Source of the DNA: Pseudobutyrivibrio ruminis
GTDB lineage: Bacteria > Bacillota > Clostridia > Lachnospirales > Lachnospiraceae
Length of the DNA: 64,000 bases
Assembly (NCBI GenBank): GCA_015057315.1
Contig: SVER01000018.1
Coordinates: forward strand, 1 to 64,000
Reading direction: 5' to 3'
Positions 27,121 through 36,241 of the stretch are shown one piece after another. Every line of letters starts with the position of its first letter. Within the stretch, counting starts at the first letter, position 1. Position numbers and translations under genes: made by a program. The notes under the pieces are model-generated. The model made no database searches. It was not told the DNA's origin and saw only the letters and a list, made by a program, of their open reading frames with translations.

Positions 27121-28077
27121 CCTTTAAATGGCGACGAATCTATTCAGAAACGTCCTATGGGACGAATCATAACGCCATTAACTCAGATGAATGCCAATAT
27201 TCGCTCTATCAAGGACAACAGCTGTGCACCTCTTGAAATTGGTGGTTCACCTTTAAAGGCTATTCACTATGATTCACCTGTAGCATCAGCCCAGGTTAAA
27301 TCTTGTGTACTTCTTGCCGGTCTTTATGCTGATGGTGTCACCTCAGTTACTGAGCCTGTAATATCTCGAAATCACACAGAGCTTATGCTTTCGGACTTTG
27401 GGGCTGATATCAAATCAGAGGGCTTAACAGCTTCAATTGTAGGTGGACCTAAACTTGTTGGTCAGCGCATTGAGGTTCCAGGAGACATCTCTTCTGCCGC
27501 CTACTTCATTGTGGCTGGATTAATCTGTCCAAATTCTGATTTACTTATTAAAAACGTAAATACGAATCCAACCAGAGCTGGTATCATCAAGGTTGCTCAG
27601 GACATGGGTGGTAATATTGAATTATTAAATGAACGAATTGTTTCAGGGGAACCTGTTGCTGATATTCATGTCACCACAAGTGAATTGAAGGGCTGCCAGG
27701 TCTCTGGAGATATTATTCCAGCCCTTATCGATGAGATTCCTGTTATTGCTGTTATGGCAGCCTGCGCTTCAGGAACAACAGTCATTAAAGATGCAGCAGA
27801 ATTAAAAGTAAAAGAAAGTGACCGCATCGCTACGGTCACTGAAAATCTTAAAGCTATGGGTTGTGATATCACTCCAACTGATGATGGAATGATTATTAAT
27901 GGTGGTAAGCCTCTTCATGGTGCTATCGTAAATACGTATTTAGATCATCGCATTGCCATGTCCTTTGCAATCGCAGGACTTGTGGCTGAGGGTGAAACCA
28001 CCTTTGATAATGAGGATTGCTGCTGTATTTCATATCCAGATTTTTTTCAAACAATACTACAAATAATTAATAAGTAA
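27121..28077 (+). pseudogene. aroA: Second aroA, 5'-truncated
   Basis: Homologous to the C-terminal three quarters of EPSP synthase. The frame is open from the residue pair matching '[13 protein letters not shown]' of the intact aroA, so about 113 N-terminal residues including PGDKSISHR and GNSGTTTRL are absent. Residues after that are mostly identical to the intact copy, but third codon positions differ widely. It is therefore not a fresh duplication. There is no ribosome binding site upstream. The break coincides with that of the MCP fragment. Confidence 0.85.
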
Positions 28078-28084
28078 AAATATT

Positions 28085-28999
28085 TTACTCTTTTTCATTG
28101 TTTAGTTTATCCAGAAGTTCCTCAGGAGTCGATGCTTCTATTTCTACCCTACCAGCTCGCTGCGCACCTGCATATGAGGCATGATATGACACAGATCCAT
28201 CCTTATGAAATTTTGCTCCAAATTGCACAGCTGCATAGTCACCCTCGTACGACTCTTCGACTTCTTTCATTTTCGTTATAACATCATCAATTTTTTCAAT
28301 TAAATCATGGGATAATTTACCCTCTGGATCAGCTAATTGTTTTACCATGTCAGCAGAAAGAAGCACATTAAATTTTGAACTAAATCTCCACATGCTCTCA
28401 CGGTAAGAACCATCGTCATTATGTCCATAAAAGTTTAGAGATGTATCGTGAGATGAGTCAGAATAGATTCTCTCAACCACCTCCATTGCAGCAATCTGTC
28501 CAGTAATAGGGTTTTTAAATGTCCCTTCAGACATGCAGCGCCTTTCAAACCAATCATTTTTTAACCGACTCTCTTCAATCGTAGCTTGTTTTGCTTCATC
28601 TGTCATACCATACCATGTAAAACGACCCGTATACGATGGATTTGTACCTTTTGCTTGTATACGCCATAGTTCTTTTATGCGATCATATGTTTCTGGTTCA
28701 TCCAACCTCAAAGTCTCCTCTAAATCAATATTTCCCAAAAAATCGTATCGTCTAGTCCTTTTTTCTTCTACAGTTTGTTCTTCCCACAGCTCACGTCTAG
28801 ACGTCACACCTGATTTCTTATACTCATCAGCCTTAATTCTTCGCTTGTTTCCGTCATCCGAGATTGAAACGATATAATCATCAGAATCATTAAGATTAGT
28901 ATTTTTTTTAAGATTTGTAATTACCTTAGAATTATCAATGGCTTGATTCTTGTCCTTATAATTCTGATTTATATTAAGATTCAGGGATACTTTATCCAT
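28085..28999 (-). CDS. Hypothetical protein, charged and soluble
   Basis: A 304-aa protein with no signal peptide or membrane helix and no family that I recognise. The N-terminal 60 residues are Asn/Lys-rich and probably disordered. The middle has aromatic motifs (RFTWYGMTDEAKQATIEESRLKNDWFERRCM); the C-terminal 100 residues contain a helical stretch (LIEKIDDVITKMKEVEESY) and a beta segment (AAVQFGAKFHKDGSVSYHASYAG). It is probably co-transcribed with the secreted protein gene at 29045, 45 bases upstream. The GAGAGAGAGG tract before the ATG supplies the ribosome binding site. Confidence 0.6.
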   Translation of the reverse strand: MDKVSLNLNINQNYKDKNQAIDNSKVITNLKKNTNLNDSDDYIVSISDDGNKRRIKADEYKKSGVTSRRELWEEQTVEEKRTRRYDFLGNIDLEETLRLDEPETYDRIKELWRIQAKGTNPSYTGRFTWYGMTDEAKQATIEESRLKNDWFERRCMSEGTFKNPITGQIAAMEVVERIYSDSSHDTSLNFYGHNDDGSYRESMWRFSSKFNVLLSADMVKQLADPEGKLSHDLIEKIDDVITKMKEVEESYEGDYAAVQFGAKFHKDGSVSYHASYAGAQRAGRVEIEASTPEELLDKLNNEKE

Positions 29000-29044
29000 A
29001 CTTTACCTCTCTCTCTAAATATCCATCAACTATAACAGAATATC

Positions 29045-30493
29045 TCACGTACAATATATAAGATAATAAAATGACCTAGTATCATGTATAATATCATTAT
29101 GGTCAAATAAGTTTCTGACATTTAGTTCAACAACATCATAATGATGTAAAGATAATGGTGCAGAATAAGATCTATAACCAATACCCGGCTTCAAATCAAT
29201 ACGTAAGGTAAAATATCCACTAGAATTGGTTCTGACTTGCCCAAAATCAGTGGCCAAAGCAGATTGTCCTATTAAATCATAAGATGTATTCAAAGCCCTA
29301 CCTTGTAGTCTAATATTGTACGCACCTGTTGTTAAATTTAAATCATCTGTGTATGTAGCACGTCCATATATTTCTATATAACTTGGATTATCATCTGCTT
29401 CTATTCTAAGCATTGTACCTTCATTGTACGTAACTGTATTAGCATGTGGTCCAGTGATAGAAATAATTTCAATATCTTCAATAGGTGACTCCGGGCCAAT
29501 TTCAATACTATATGATGTTACAGCATTATTTAAGTCAAAATTACTAATACTTTCAGAACTTCTTACTCTTAAAAAATATTCACCTGGCGACAGTGTTAAT
29601 TCTCCACCATTTCCGCTTATAACATTAAGCAACGCATAATTATCTACACCTGTAGCTAAGTTCTGATATAAATCAAACTCACATTCATTAACAGTTGATT
29701 CAGGATAATTATAAATAATCAAAAGTCTTATTTTTGAATAATTTATATCATCAATTACAGTAAACTTAAACCAATCAGCATCTATTGGCGATACAATCTT
29801 TCTAGCTACATTAAAGTTGGCGTAATTAAGTTGCGTATCAAAGCTTTCATTTACATTATCATTAATTAATCCGCTATAATCGTCATTTATATCTGATATA
29901 GCTGTAGTTAGTGTAAATGGCAAAGAATTATTGTTTGAAGAATATAACCAGACAGCTATATATATAGTTTCATCAGATGGGGCAACATATCCGATGGACT
30001 CTTCAACGGGTGCACTGGTACCAGACGATACAGGGATCAAATTACTATATTTAATAATTGAGAAATTACTGTCATATAAAACTAAATCATAATCAACTGA
30101 TGTATCATTCGGAACTGTAAGTCTAGCTTGAAAATACTGTCCTTCATCTAAATCTGAATAATATAATTTATATCCATTTTGTTGTGAAATATAGTCAGTT
30201 TCATTCCAAACAGAAATTCCATATTCAGACCTATCATTGACAGTATTCTTTAGAGAACTAATAACGTCATTATCTGAGTTTGATTCGTCTATTAAATCCC
30301 GTTCATTTATAAGCGAATGTTTAAAAAGATCCTCCTCGATTTGATAGTTATTAGGTTCTTTAATAGTACTATCAAAAGAAATATCAGAATAAGCATCCGA
30401 AACAGAAAGATATTCATTTTCAGCGTTAACTACCAACGCTGGCGTGAAAATTAAACAAATACTTAATATCAATAGCTTTTCAATTATCTTCAT
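29045..30493 (-). CDS. Secreted protein with pre-peptidase C-terminal (PPC)-like domains
   Basis: A signal peptide (cleavage near VNA-EN, residue 25) starts the protein. Two beta-sandwich stretches resemble bacterial PPC domains: about residues 110-200 (ARLTVPNDTSVDYDLVLYDSN) and about 215-335 (DADWFKFTVIDD..., LSPGEYFLRVRS). The remaining C-terminal 140 residues look like another beta sandwich (IEIYGRATYTDDL..., GYFTLRIDLKPG). No protease domain and no cell-wall anchor are seen. Likely an extracellular binding protein. It has a GGAAGGAGG site. Confidence 0.7.
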   Translation of the reverse strand: MKIIEKLLILSICLIFTPALVVNAENEYLSVSDAYSDISFDSTIKEPNNYQIEEDLFKHSLINERDLIDESNSDNDVISSLKNTVNDRSEYGISVWNETDYISQQNGYKLYYSDLDEGQYFQARLTVPNDTSVDYDLVLYDSNFSIIKYSNLIPVSSGTSAPVEESIGYVAPSDETIYIAVWLYSSNNNSLPFTLTTAISDINDDYSGLINDNVNESFDTQLNYANFNVARKIVSPIDADWFKFTVIDDINYSKIRLLIIYNYPESTVNECEFDLYQNLATGVDNYALLNVISGNGGELTLSPGEYFLRVRSSESISNFDLNNAVTSYSIEIGPESPIEDIEIISITGPHANTVTYNEGTMLRIEADDNPSYIEIYGRATYTDDLNLTTGAYNIRLQGRALNTSYDLIGQSALATDFGQVRTNSSGYFTLRIDLKPGIGYRSYSAPLSLHHYDVVELNVRNLFDHNDIIHDTRSFYYLIYCT

Positions 30494-30561
30494 TCAAATC
30501 CTCCTTCCAAAATAATTACCAAAGTCAAAACTTTATGTTACAAGCTACTTTTATCAAATAT

Positions 30562-30595
30562 TTGTGAAATATGCATGAATATATTGTGAAACATG
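30562..30595. repeat. Tandem 12-bp direct repeats upstream of the PPC gene
   Basis: TTGTGAAATATG (30562-30573) and TTGTGAAACATG (30584-30595) differ at one base and start 22 bases apart, about two helical turns. They lie 70-100 bases upstream of the start codon at 30493, a plausible place for a regulator. Confidence 0.45.
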
Positions 30596-30640
30596 AAAAA
30601 GTCCATTTATAAAAGGCACAAATAGATAACTGATTCCTTT

Positions 30641-31942
30641 TTACCAATGAGTCTTATGCTCATCTATGATTTCATTTGTCTTAAGATTAATAAGATAAAA
30701 GCCTTTTAGGCTTGCCTCCGCCTGACCTAAAGAATTTCCATTTTCATCGAGAGGCTCTGCCTCAAGTACAAGCTCTAAGCAGTCATTTCCATTCTCATCC
30801 TGCTTTAAGCCATTATCGTAGAGATTGTATTCATAGCTTTCATCCCTATAAACTGTTCCTCTAACATTTCCTTTTGCAGTATAGCTTAAATTAAGACTGG
30901 AATAATAATCCTCAATTATTCCCTGCTCCTTGAGAAACCCAGCCAAAATAATCATGTCATTCATAATATCAATATCATTGTATGGCTCTGAGGATGCGTC
31001 AATTGAATAGTCATCTTCATTGCTATAATCATAATCAGAATAGTCATCTGAGCTATAGTCATCATAATCATAGGAATCAATCAGTTCCTCATCAGCATCA
31101 CTCCAGTCAGATTGGTATCTTTCAAAACAGCTTACCAATTCACTCTTATAAATAAGGCAGCCTAAAAAAGAGAATATACAAAACAATATAAAGAATGCTT
31201 TCTTATTTTGCTTGCCTTTTTTATGTATGGCAACAATAAGAGATACACCAAACGCATATACCAATGAAACTGATATGATAGAATCCAAAAGTGACAATCC
31301 AGTCAAAAACCTTTGAAAATATCTACCACAGGAAAGGTAATTTAAATCCATACCTATGAAAAATACACCATAGGATAATAGTAAAGCAAAAATAATGATG
31401 ACAAAGGGATTAGCTGCCTTTTGCTTGGCAAGTTTACTCTCATCAAAGTCTTGTTTCTCAGAATTAATCCATTCTTTTACAAGCTCTAAATCATCATTCT
31501 TAAAAGATGCCGGAATTAAATCTACAGCCTGTCTACATTTTTCTTTATCACCCATCTTTGCATCAGCTACAGCCATTGATTTTAAGAAGAGCTTTTTATA
31601 TCCTGGCGATTTGCAAAGTACATGCCTGTGATATAAATACAGGGTGTAATCATGCACTTCCTTGGGTACAAATGATAATAGCTTCTTTTTTGTAATATTT
31701 GCATAACCTGAAAGAAATCCCACATAAAGTGTCAAAATCGATGCAAAGAATGAAATATTAAAGCTTCCATCAATATATAATCTAAGGTAATCCTTTAGAT
31801 AATAATATCCAAGAAAAAGAAGTAAGCCAAAATACAATAAAGATATTTTATGAACCAAAATAACTCTTTTGGCAATCTTCACTCCAACACTTTCTTCATC
31901 AAGTAATGTGACATCAAACTCGCCTTGTTTATAGCAATTCAT
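30641..31942 (-). CDS. Polytopic membrane protein with Asp/Tyr/Ser-rich linker
   Basis: Hypothetical protein of 433 aa. Two membrane helices near residues 30-75 precede a cytoplasmic helical region of about 100 residues with an ADAKMGDKEKCRQAVDLIP helix-turn pattern. Three to four more helices follow at about 170-275. A low-complexity stretch of Asp, Tyr and Ser (about 287-325) leads to an outside beta-rich C-terminal domain (GNVRGTVYRDESYEYNLYDN). I do not recognise the family. It starts 14 bases after the GH43 gene and is probably in its transcript. Confidence 0.6.
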   Translation of the reverse strand: MNCYKQGEFDVTLLDEESVGVKIAKRVILVHKISLLYFGLLLFLGYYYLKDYLRLYIDGSFNISFFASILTLYVGFLSGYANITKKKLLSFVPKEVHDYTLYLYHRHVLCKSPGYKKLFLKSMAVADAKMGDKEKCRQAVDLIPASFKNDDLELVKEWINSEKQDFDESKLAKQKAANPFVIIIFALLLSYGVFFIGMDLNYLSCGRYFQRFLTGLSLLDSIISVSLVYAFGVSLIVAIHKKGKQNKKAFFILFCIFSFLGCLIYKSELVSCFERYQSDWSDADEELIDSYDYDDYSSDDYSDYDYSNEDDYSIDASSEPYNDIDIMNDMIILAGFLKEQGIIEDYYSSLNLSYTAKGNVRGTVYRDESYEYNLYDNGLKQDENGNDCLELVLEAEPLDENGNSLGQAEASLKGFYLINLKTNEIIDEHKTHW

Positions 31943-31956
31943 TTATTTAGAGTCCT

Positions 31957-33462
31957 CTATTCGCTAAAATTTAGATTTCGAAAATCAACGACACCACCAA
32001 GATTCTTGGTACCATACGAGAATACGCCTATACGATATCCCACGAAAACATCTAATGTAAACTCCATATCAAGTGGTTCTCCGAACTCAATAAAGTCAGT
32101 GCCATCTATAGAATAATAGAAAAATGCCTTGTCATTATTTTCAAAATCGAAAACTATTCTAAGCCAAAAATGATTACAATTAAAGCCTTGAATTTCTGAA
32201 ACATTTTGTCTAATCTCAGGCTCTTCTTTACGTGTCTGAGTGATATAGAATTCGCCGTTGGATTTTGTGAGACCTATAGTGCCATATTTTCCCATAAATG
32301 CAGCAAGACCAGCATAGTCTCCACCCTTCATACCAGAGAAATCACCTTCTATCGTAAATACGGATTTAGGTGTCACAGTTCTTTCGGTAAGAGTATTTCT
32401 AGCTGTAAGTAGATTATCTGCAAGCTGCGCATTTCTTAGACGAAGATAACCTTTTCTTTCAGTAAATGACCAAGCTTCATCAATCGGATTATGATTCCAC
32501 TGGAACTGTAGTGGCAGTATATCCTCATAATAATCAAAAGAATCACTGATGACAATTGAGGCTGTGGAAACCTCTGGTGAATCTATTTCAAAACTCGATG
32601 GAGCTTTTCCATTAATCCCAATTACAGGCCAGTCATTCTCCCATTTCATAGGAAGCAAATATGGAATACGGCCAACTGCAACGTGGTCCTGAAACAGCAC
32701 ACTGTACCAGTTATCATCAGGCCCCTCAATAATGAAGCCCTGAGCAATACCCCGATTACGATAATTCATATCATCATCAAAAATCACTTCTCTTTCAAAT
32801 GGTCCCTCAAGGCTGGTTCCTCTATAACAAACCTGTCTGCGACGACTATTCCCAATGCCTTCCTTTGGCCATTCAATAAAAAAAAGATAAATATAGCCAT
32901 TTCTCACATAGGCTCTACAGCCCTCGCAGCGAAGCATAATTCCATCATCACTTCCTGGTGTGGAAAATAAAAGCTTATTCATGCCACCATTTTTCAGGCC
33001 TGATAAGTCATCATTAAGCTCAACTATATGAATATCTCCATTACCATACACAAAGAAATTTCTTCCCTCAAAGAACAGGAAGCTCATATCATGATATATT
33101 CCATCCAGTTCATGACGATTCCAGTTAGAGCTTTCTATATTATCGGTATCAAATATATAGGTCTTTTTCATGTCGTTGCATACAAATGCAGCATAGAAAT
33201 GACCATTCTTTTCAACTAGGGATGTGGCCCACTGTCCTGCACCATAGGCGTTCTTAACATTCTTAAGCTGGTAGATATCATTGTCCTCTATCTTGTCAAA
33301 AATATAAGAGACAATCTCCCAGTTCTTTAAATCCTTGGAGCGAAGAATTGGTCCTCCTGGCATAAAAAACATGGTAGTGCTGACCATATAATAGTAATCA
33401 TTGAATTTTATAATGTCTGGGTCTGGCATATCCAGGTTAAGTAGTGGGTTTGTAATTTGCAT
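31957..33462 (-). CDS. Glycoside hydrolase family 43 beta-xylosidase/arabinofuranosidase
   Basis: Five-bladed propeller glycosidase acting on xylan- or arabinan-derived oligosaccharides. The catalytic base is the first Asp of PDPDII (about D14); GTSLEGPF and FIIEGPDDNWY carry the general-acid glutamate region. The C-terminal 190 residues form the usual GH43 beta-sandwich domain (FTIEGDFSGMKGGDYAGLAAFMGKYG). There is no signal peptide, so it works inside the cell on imported oligosaccharides. Length 501 aa is typical. The ATG has a GGGAGG site. Confidence 0.9.
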   Translation of the reverse strand: MQITNPLLNLDMPDPDIIKFNDYYYMVSTTMFFMPGGPILRSKDLKNWEIVSYIFDKIEDNDIYQLKNVKNAYGAGQWATSLVEKNGHFYAAFVCNDMKKTYIFDTDNIESSNWNRHELDGIYHDMSFLFFEGRNFFVYGNGDIHIVELNDDLSGLKNGGMNKLLFSTPGSDDGIMLRCEGCRAYVRNGYIYLFFIEWPKEGIGNSRRRQVCYRGTSLEGPFEREVIFDDDMNYRNRGIAQGFIIEGPDDNWYSVLFQDHVAVGRIPYLLPMKWENDWPVIGINGKAPSSFEIDSPEVSTASIVISDSFDYYEDILPLQFQWNHNPIDEAWSFTERKGYLRLRNAQLADNLLTARNTLTERTVTPKSVFTIEGDFSGMKGGDYAGLAAFMGKYGTIGLTKSNGEFYITQTRKEEPEIRQNVSEIQGFNCNHFWLRIVFDFENNDKAFFYYSIDGTDFIEFGEPLDMEFTLDVFVGYRIGVFSYGTKNLGGVVDFRNLNFSE

Positions 33463-33492
33463 GAAAGTGACCTCCCGTTTTTTTCATTATAA

Positions 33493-33524
33493 AAAAATCA
33501 CACCTGAAATAAGGTGTGATTTTT
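33493..33524 (-). terminator. Terminator between SEC-C and GH43 genes
   Basis: Perfect 13-bp stem AAAAATCACACCT (33493-33505) with its complement (33512-33524), 6-base loop, T-runs on both sides. It ends the SEC-C gene 14 bases after its stop codon. Confidence 0.9.
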
Positions 33525-33537
33525 GACTAATCTGTAT

Positions 33538-34044
33538 TTATTTCTTACCGCAGCAGAACTTATACTTCTTACCGCTTCCGCAAGGACATGGATCGTTACG
33601 TCCAACCTTCTTCTCTGTACGGATGATTGTGTGCATGTTCTTTGCTTCCTTTGTGAGAGCCTTAAGCTTATCCTCATCAAAGATATTAGCCCACTGTGGA
33701 AGACCGTAAAGCCAATCAGCCTTAGCATCAATCATGTTCTTGAAAAGCTTTTCCTTATCGAACTTAAGAGAAACAACTGTATCCTCTTCCATTGTCTCAA
33801 TTGGGTTAGGAGTAACAAGTGACTCGTTAATTCCATCAAGGAAGCCTACCATTGGCATAACCTCGATGTTATATTTCTCAGCAAGCTCTTTAACTGTACC
33901 CTTAACTTCTGTATCAGGGTCATTAAGAAGCTGCTCGTAAATTCCTTTCTCTAAAAGAAAATAATTCTGCCAGAATCTCTGTAAATCAGCCTGTGATTGA
34001 TTCTGGTTGTAGGCAACCTTTTGCCAGTTTTCTAACAAACTCAT
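33538..34044 (-). CDS. SEC-C metal-binding domain protein
   Basis: The C-terminal 22 residues are a SEC-C zinc motif ([19 protein letters not shown]-x-C-x8-C-C), like that ending SecA and YecA-type proteins. The first 145 residues are helical with an unassigned fold ([27 protein letters not shown]). Possibly a ribosome- or SecA-associated factor, as recently described for other SEC-C proteins, but this is inference. Single gene between two terminators; an extended -10 box (TGTTATAAT) lies upstream at about 34097. Confidence 0.75.
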   Translation of the reverse strand: MSLLENWQKVAYNQNQSQADLQRFWQNYFLLEKGIYEQLLNDPDTEVKGTVKELAEKYNIEVMPMVGFLDGINESLVTPNPIETMEEDTVVSLKFDKEKLFKNMIDAKADWLYGLPQWANIFDEDKLKALTKEAKNMHTIIRTEKKVGRNDPCPCGSGKKYKFCCGKK

Positions 34045-34118
34045 AATAATTCCTCTCCAACTTTACTTAAAAAATATGTGGCACGCCACGAATGAAATTA
34101 TAACACAACCCATAATAA

Positions 34119-34140
34119 AAGGCTAGCTGAAGCTAGCCTT
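34119..34140 (-). terminator. Terminator after NlpC/P60 gene
   Basis: Perfect 10-bp stem AAGGCTAGCT (34119-34128) with 34131-34140 around a 2-base turn, followed on the minus strand by TTTTATT. It lies 10 bases after the stop codon at 34150. Confidence 0.85.
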
Positions 34141-34149
34141 AAATCAGTT

Positions 34150-35220
34150 TTAATCATACAAAACTCTAACGCATTTAATTGGACTTCTGTACATGTAGTT
34201 AGAAATCTTAATACCATCACGCTTGTTAGATGCATGAACAATCTGACCACCACCAATGTAGATAGCTACATGATTGATACGACCACCTTTACCGTAGAAA
34301 ATAAGGTCACCAGGCTTAAGCTCTGATGTAGAAACCTTAGTTCCTTCGTTAGCCTGAGCACGTGATGAATGTGAAAGATATACGCCGTACTTAGCCATAA
34401 TCTGCATTGTAAAGCCAGAGCAATCAACACCGTTAGTAAGGGATGTTCCACCCCAAACATATCTGTTACCTACAAACTGAAGAGCATAATCGCAAAGTGC
34501 TGAACGAACATCAGAAACACCTTCGCCGTATCTTGCCTCAGTAAGTGTCATAGCTGTCTTAAGAGAAAGGTCAACATCTACATATTCTGCAGAAACATAA
34601 CCCTCATCACCATCAACATCTACCTTAATCCAATCCTGATCCTGTGTGTTATCAAGGATGGCTATTTCTTCACCTTCTGCAAGCTGATATATAATCTCAC
34701 ATTCAGTGTTGCCCTCTGCTCTAACACGAAGACCGCCAGTCTTAGCTGTAGCAACATATTCTGCAAGCTCAACAGCCTTATCCCATGCTGCCTGACCTGT
34801 AAGAAGATATTCTGTAAGTACGTAGCCTTCTACTTCACCGGATTTAATATAGCTCCAATCTCCCTCTTCCCTAAGAATTTCGCAACCAGCGTTAGCAGGG
34901 AACTTACCAGCAAGCTTACCATCTGTAGATGCGCTCTCACGGATATTAAGATTACCCTCAGATACATTACAGATACCAAGATTATTATAGCCGTAAATAT
35001 CACCAAGTGATTTAGCAGTAGCAATAGCATCTGAATCAGTAACTGAAATAGAATCAAGCGATGCTATATCAACAGCACCAGCTGTGATTGCACCAGCTGT
35101 AAGTGTAGCTTTTGTATTAGATGCTGTATATGTATTTTTATTATTAGAATCTAAGCAAAAATCAAAAATAAGTGCAGATGCACAAACTAATGAGAAAGCC
35201 GATATAATGCGCTTTTTCAT
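34150..35220 (-). CDS. Secreted NlpC/P60 peptidoglycan hydrolase with SH3 domains
   Basis: Cell-wall endopeptidase. The signal/anchor helix (residues 7-23) is followed by two bacterial SH3 domains at about 78-145 (GNLNIRESAST... GYVLTEYL) and 155-220 (GGLRVRAEGNT... GYVSAEYV). The NlpC/P60 domain spans about 235-356 with the catalytic cysteine in VDCSGF, the histidine in INHVAIYIGG and the third residue in VHASN. It probably cleaves D-Glu-DAP bonds during wall turnover. Promoter and terminator are both visible, so it is a single-gene unit. Confidence 0.92.
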   Translation of the reverse strand: MKKRIISAFSLVCASALIFDFCLDSNNKNTYTASNTKATLTAGAITAGAVDIASLDSISVTDSDAIATAKSLGDIYGYNNLGICNVSEGNLNIRESASTDGKLAGKFPANAGCEILREEGDWSYIKSGEVEGYVLTEYLLTGQAAWDKAVELAEYVATAKTGGLRVRAEGNTECEIIYQLAEGEEIAILDNTQDQDWIKVDVDGDEGYVSAEYVDVDLSLKTAMTLTEARYGEGVSDVRSALCDYALQFVGNRYVWGGTSLTNGVDCSGFTMQIMAKYGVYLSHSSRAQANEGTKVSTSELKPGDLIFYGKGGRINHVAIYIGGGQIVHASNKRDGIKISNYMYRSPIKCVRVLYD

Positions 35221-35258
35221 AAAACCTCCAAAACTAATTCATTTAACGCAACAGCTGT

Positions 35259-35287
35259 ATTATAACAATAGTTCAACCTGTAGTCAA
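35259..35287 (-). promoter_or_regulatory. Strong promoter of NlpC/P60 gene
   Basis: Minus strand: TTGACT (35282-35287), 17-base spacer, TATAAT (35259-35264); GGAGG ribosome binding site and ATG follow within 40 bases. Confidence 0.8.
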
Positions 35288-35318
35288 GATTTTGTAACAA
35301 TTATGTAATAAATCATAA

Positions 35319-36239
35319 TCAACCCTTGTTAAAATAATCTTTTGCCACTATTTTATCCTTTGCCATCTGTGTCTTTAGCTCATCAACAGAATCAAACTTC
35401 ATTTCAGGACGAAGGAAAGCTTTAAAGGTTACCTTTACATACTTTCCGTATAAATCTCCATTATAATCTAAGATATGAGTTTCTATTCCAACTATGTTCT
35501 TGTCTGAAACAGATGGCTTAGTTCCTACATTAGTAACACCATGGTAAATCCTGCCATCAAAATCGATGTTGGTAACATATACTCCAAACTTTGGAACAAG
35601 CTTCAAGGCAGATGGCATAATATTAATAGTAGGAATTCCGATTTTCGTTCCAAGGTGTGCGCCATGAACAACCTCACCCCAAACAAAATAATCGTAACCT
35701 AGCATTTCATTTACTATATCAATATGGCCTTCCTTTAGCTCCTCGCGGATGTAAGTGCTGCTAATATCTCTATCGTTAATCTGGATTTTCTTAATCTCCT
35801 TGTATTCAAATCCAAGGTCTTTAGAAATATCCTTAAGCATAGAGGTATTACCAGCTCCATATTTACCAAAGGTAAAATCAGAGCCTGAAACCATATATTT
35901 CATGTTAAGATTGTCGCAAAGGAATTTGATGAAATCGAAAGCCTCTGTGTTCATCAGCCTTTCATCAAAAGGACATTCTATTAGATAGTTAAGACCCCCT
36001 TGCTCTAGCATGTACATTCTCTCCTTATTGGTGATTAAGCTAGGACTGTTGTCATCATTAATCACCTGTCTAGGTGAATTGGTAAATGTAATCATACATG
36101 AGGCAAGGCCTTCATTATTCTTACTGATAATATCAGAAGCAAGTAGATGGTGTCCTCTGTGAACCCCATCAAACTTACCTACTGTAATTGCTGTGTCGCA
36201 ATCTAGTTTTGTGTCAAAAAGTGAATGTAAATACTCCAT
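35319..36239 (-). CDS. ribF: Bifunctional riboflavin kinase/FAD synthetase
   Basis: Makes FMN from riboflavin and FAD from FMN. The N-terminal nucleotidyltransferase domain shows GKFDGVHRGHH and an SSTYIREEL motif (RDISSTYIRE). The C-terminal kinase domain has GTKIGIPTINI (usual form G.PTANI), GVTNVGTKPSV and the terminal VTFKAFLRPEMKF. Length 306 aa is normal. It is the last gene of the rimP-nusA-infB operon, 2 bases after truB. Confidence 0.95.
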   Translation of the reverse strand: MEYLHSLFDTKLDCDTAITVGKFDGVHRGHHLLASDIISKNNEGLASCMITFTNSPRQVINDDNSPSLITNKERMYMLEQGGLNYLIECPFDERLMNTEAFDFIKFLCDNLNMKYMVSGSDFTFGKYGAGNTSMLKDISKDLGFEYKEIKKIQINDRDISSTYIREELKEGHIDIVNEMLGYDYFVWGEVVHGAHLGTKIGIPTINIMPSALKLVPKFGVYVTNIDFDGRIYHGVTNVGTKPSVSDKNIVGIETHILDYNGDLYGKYVKVTFKAFLRPEMKFDSVDELKTQMAKDKIVAKDYFNKG

Positions 36240-36241
36240 AA

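Noticed and set aside
26755-28077. Transposon-mediated duplication of aroA
   Set aside because: No transposase, terminal inverted repeats or target-site duplication is seen, and the two aroA copies differ too much at silent sites for a recent duplication.
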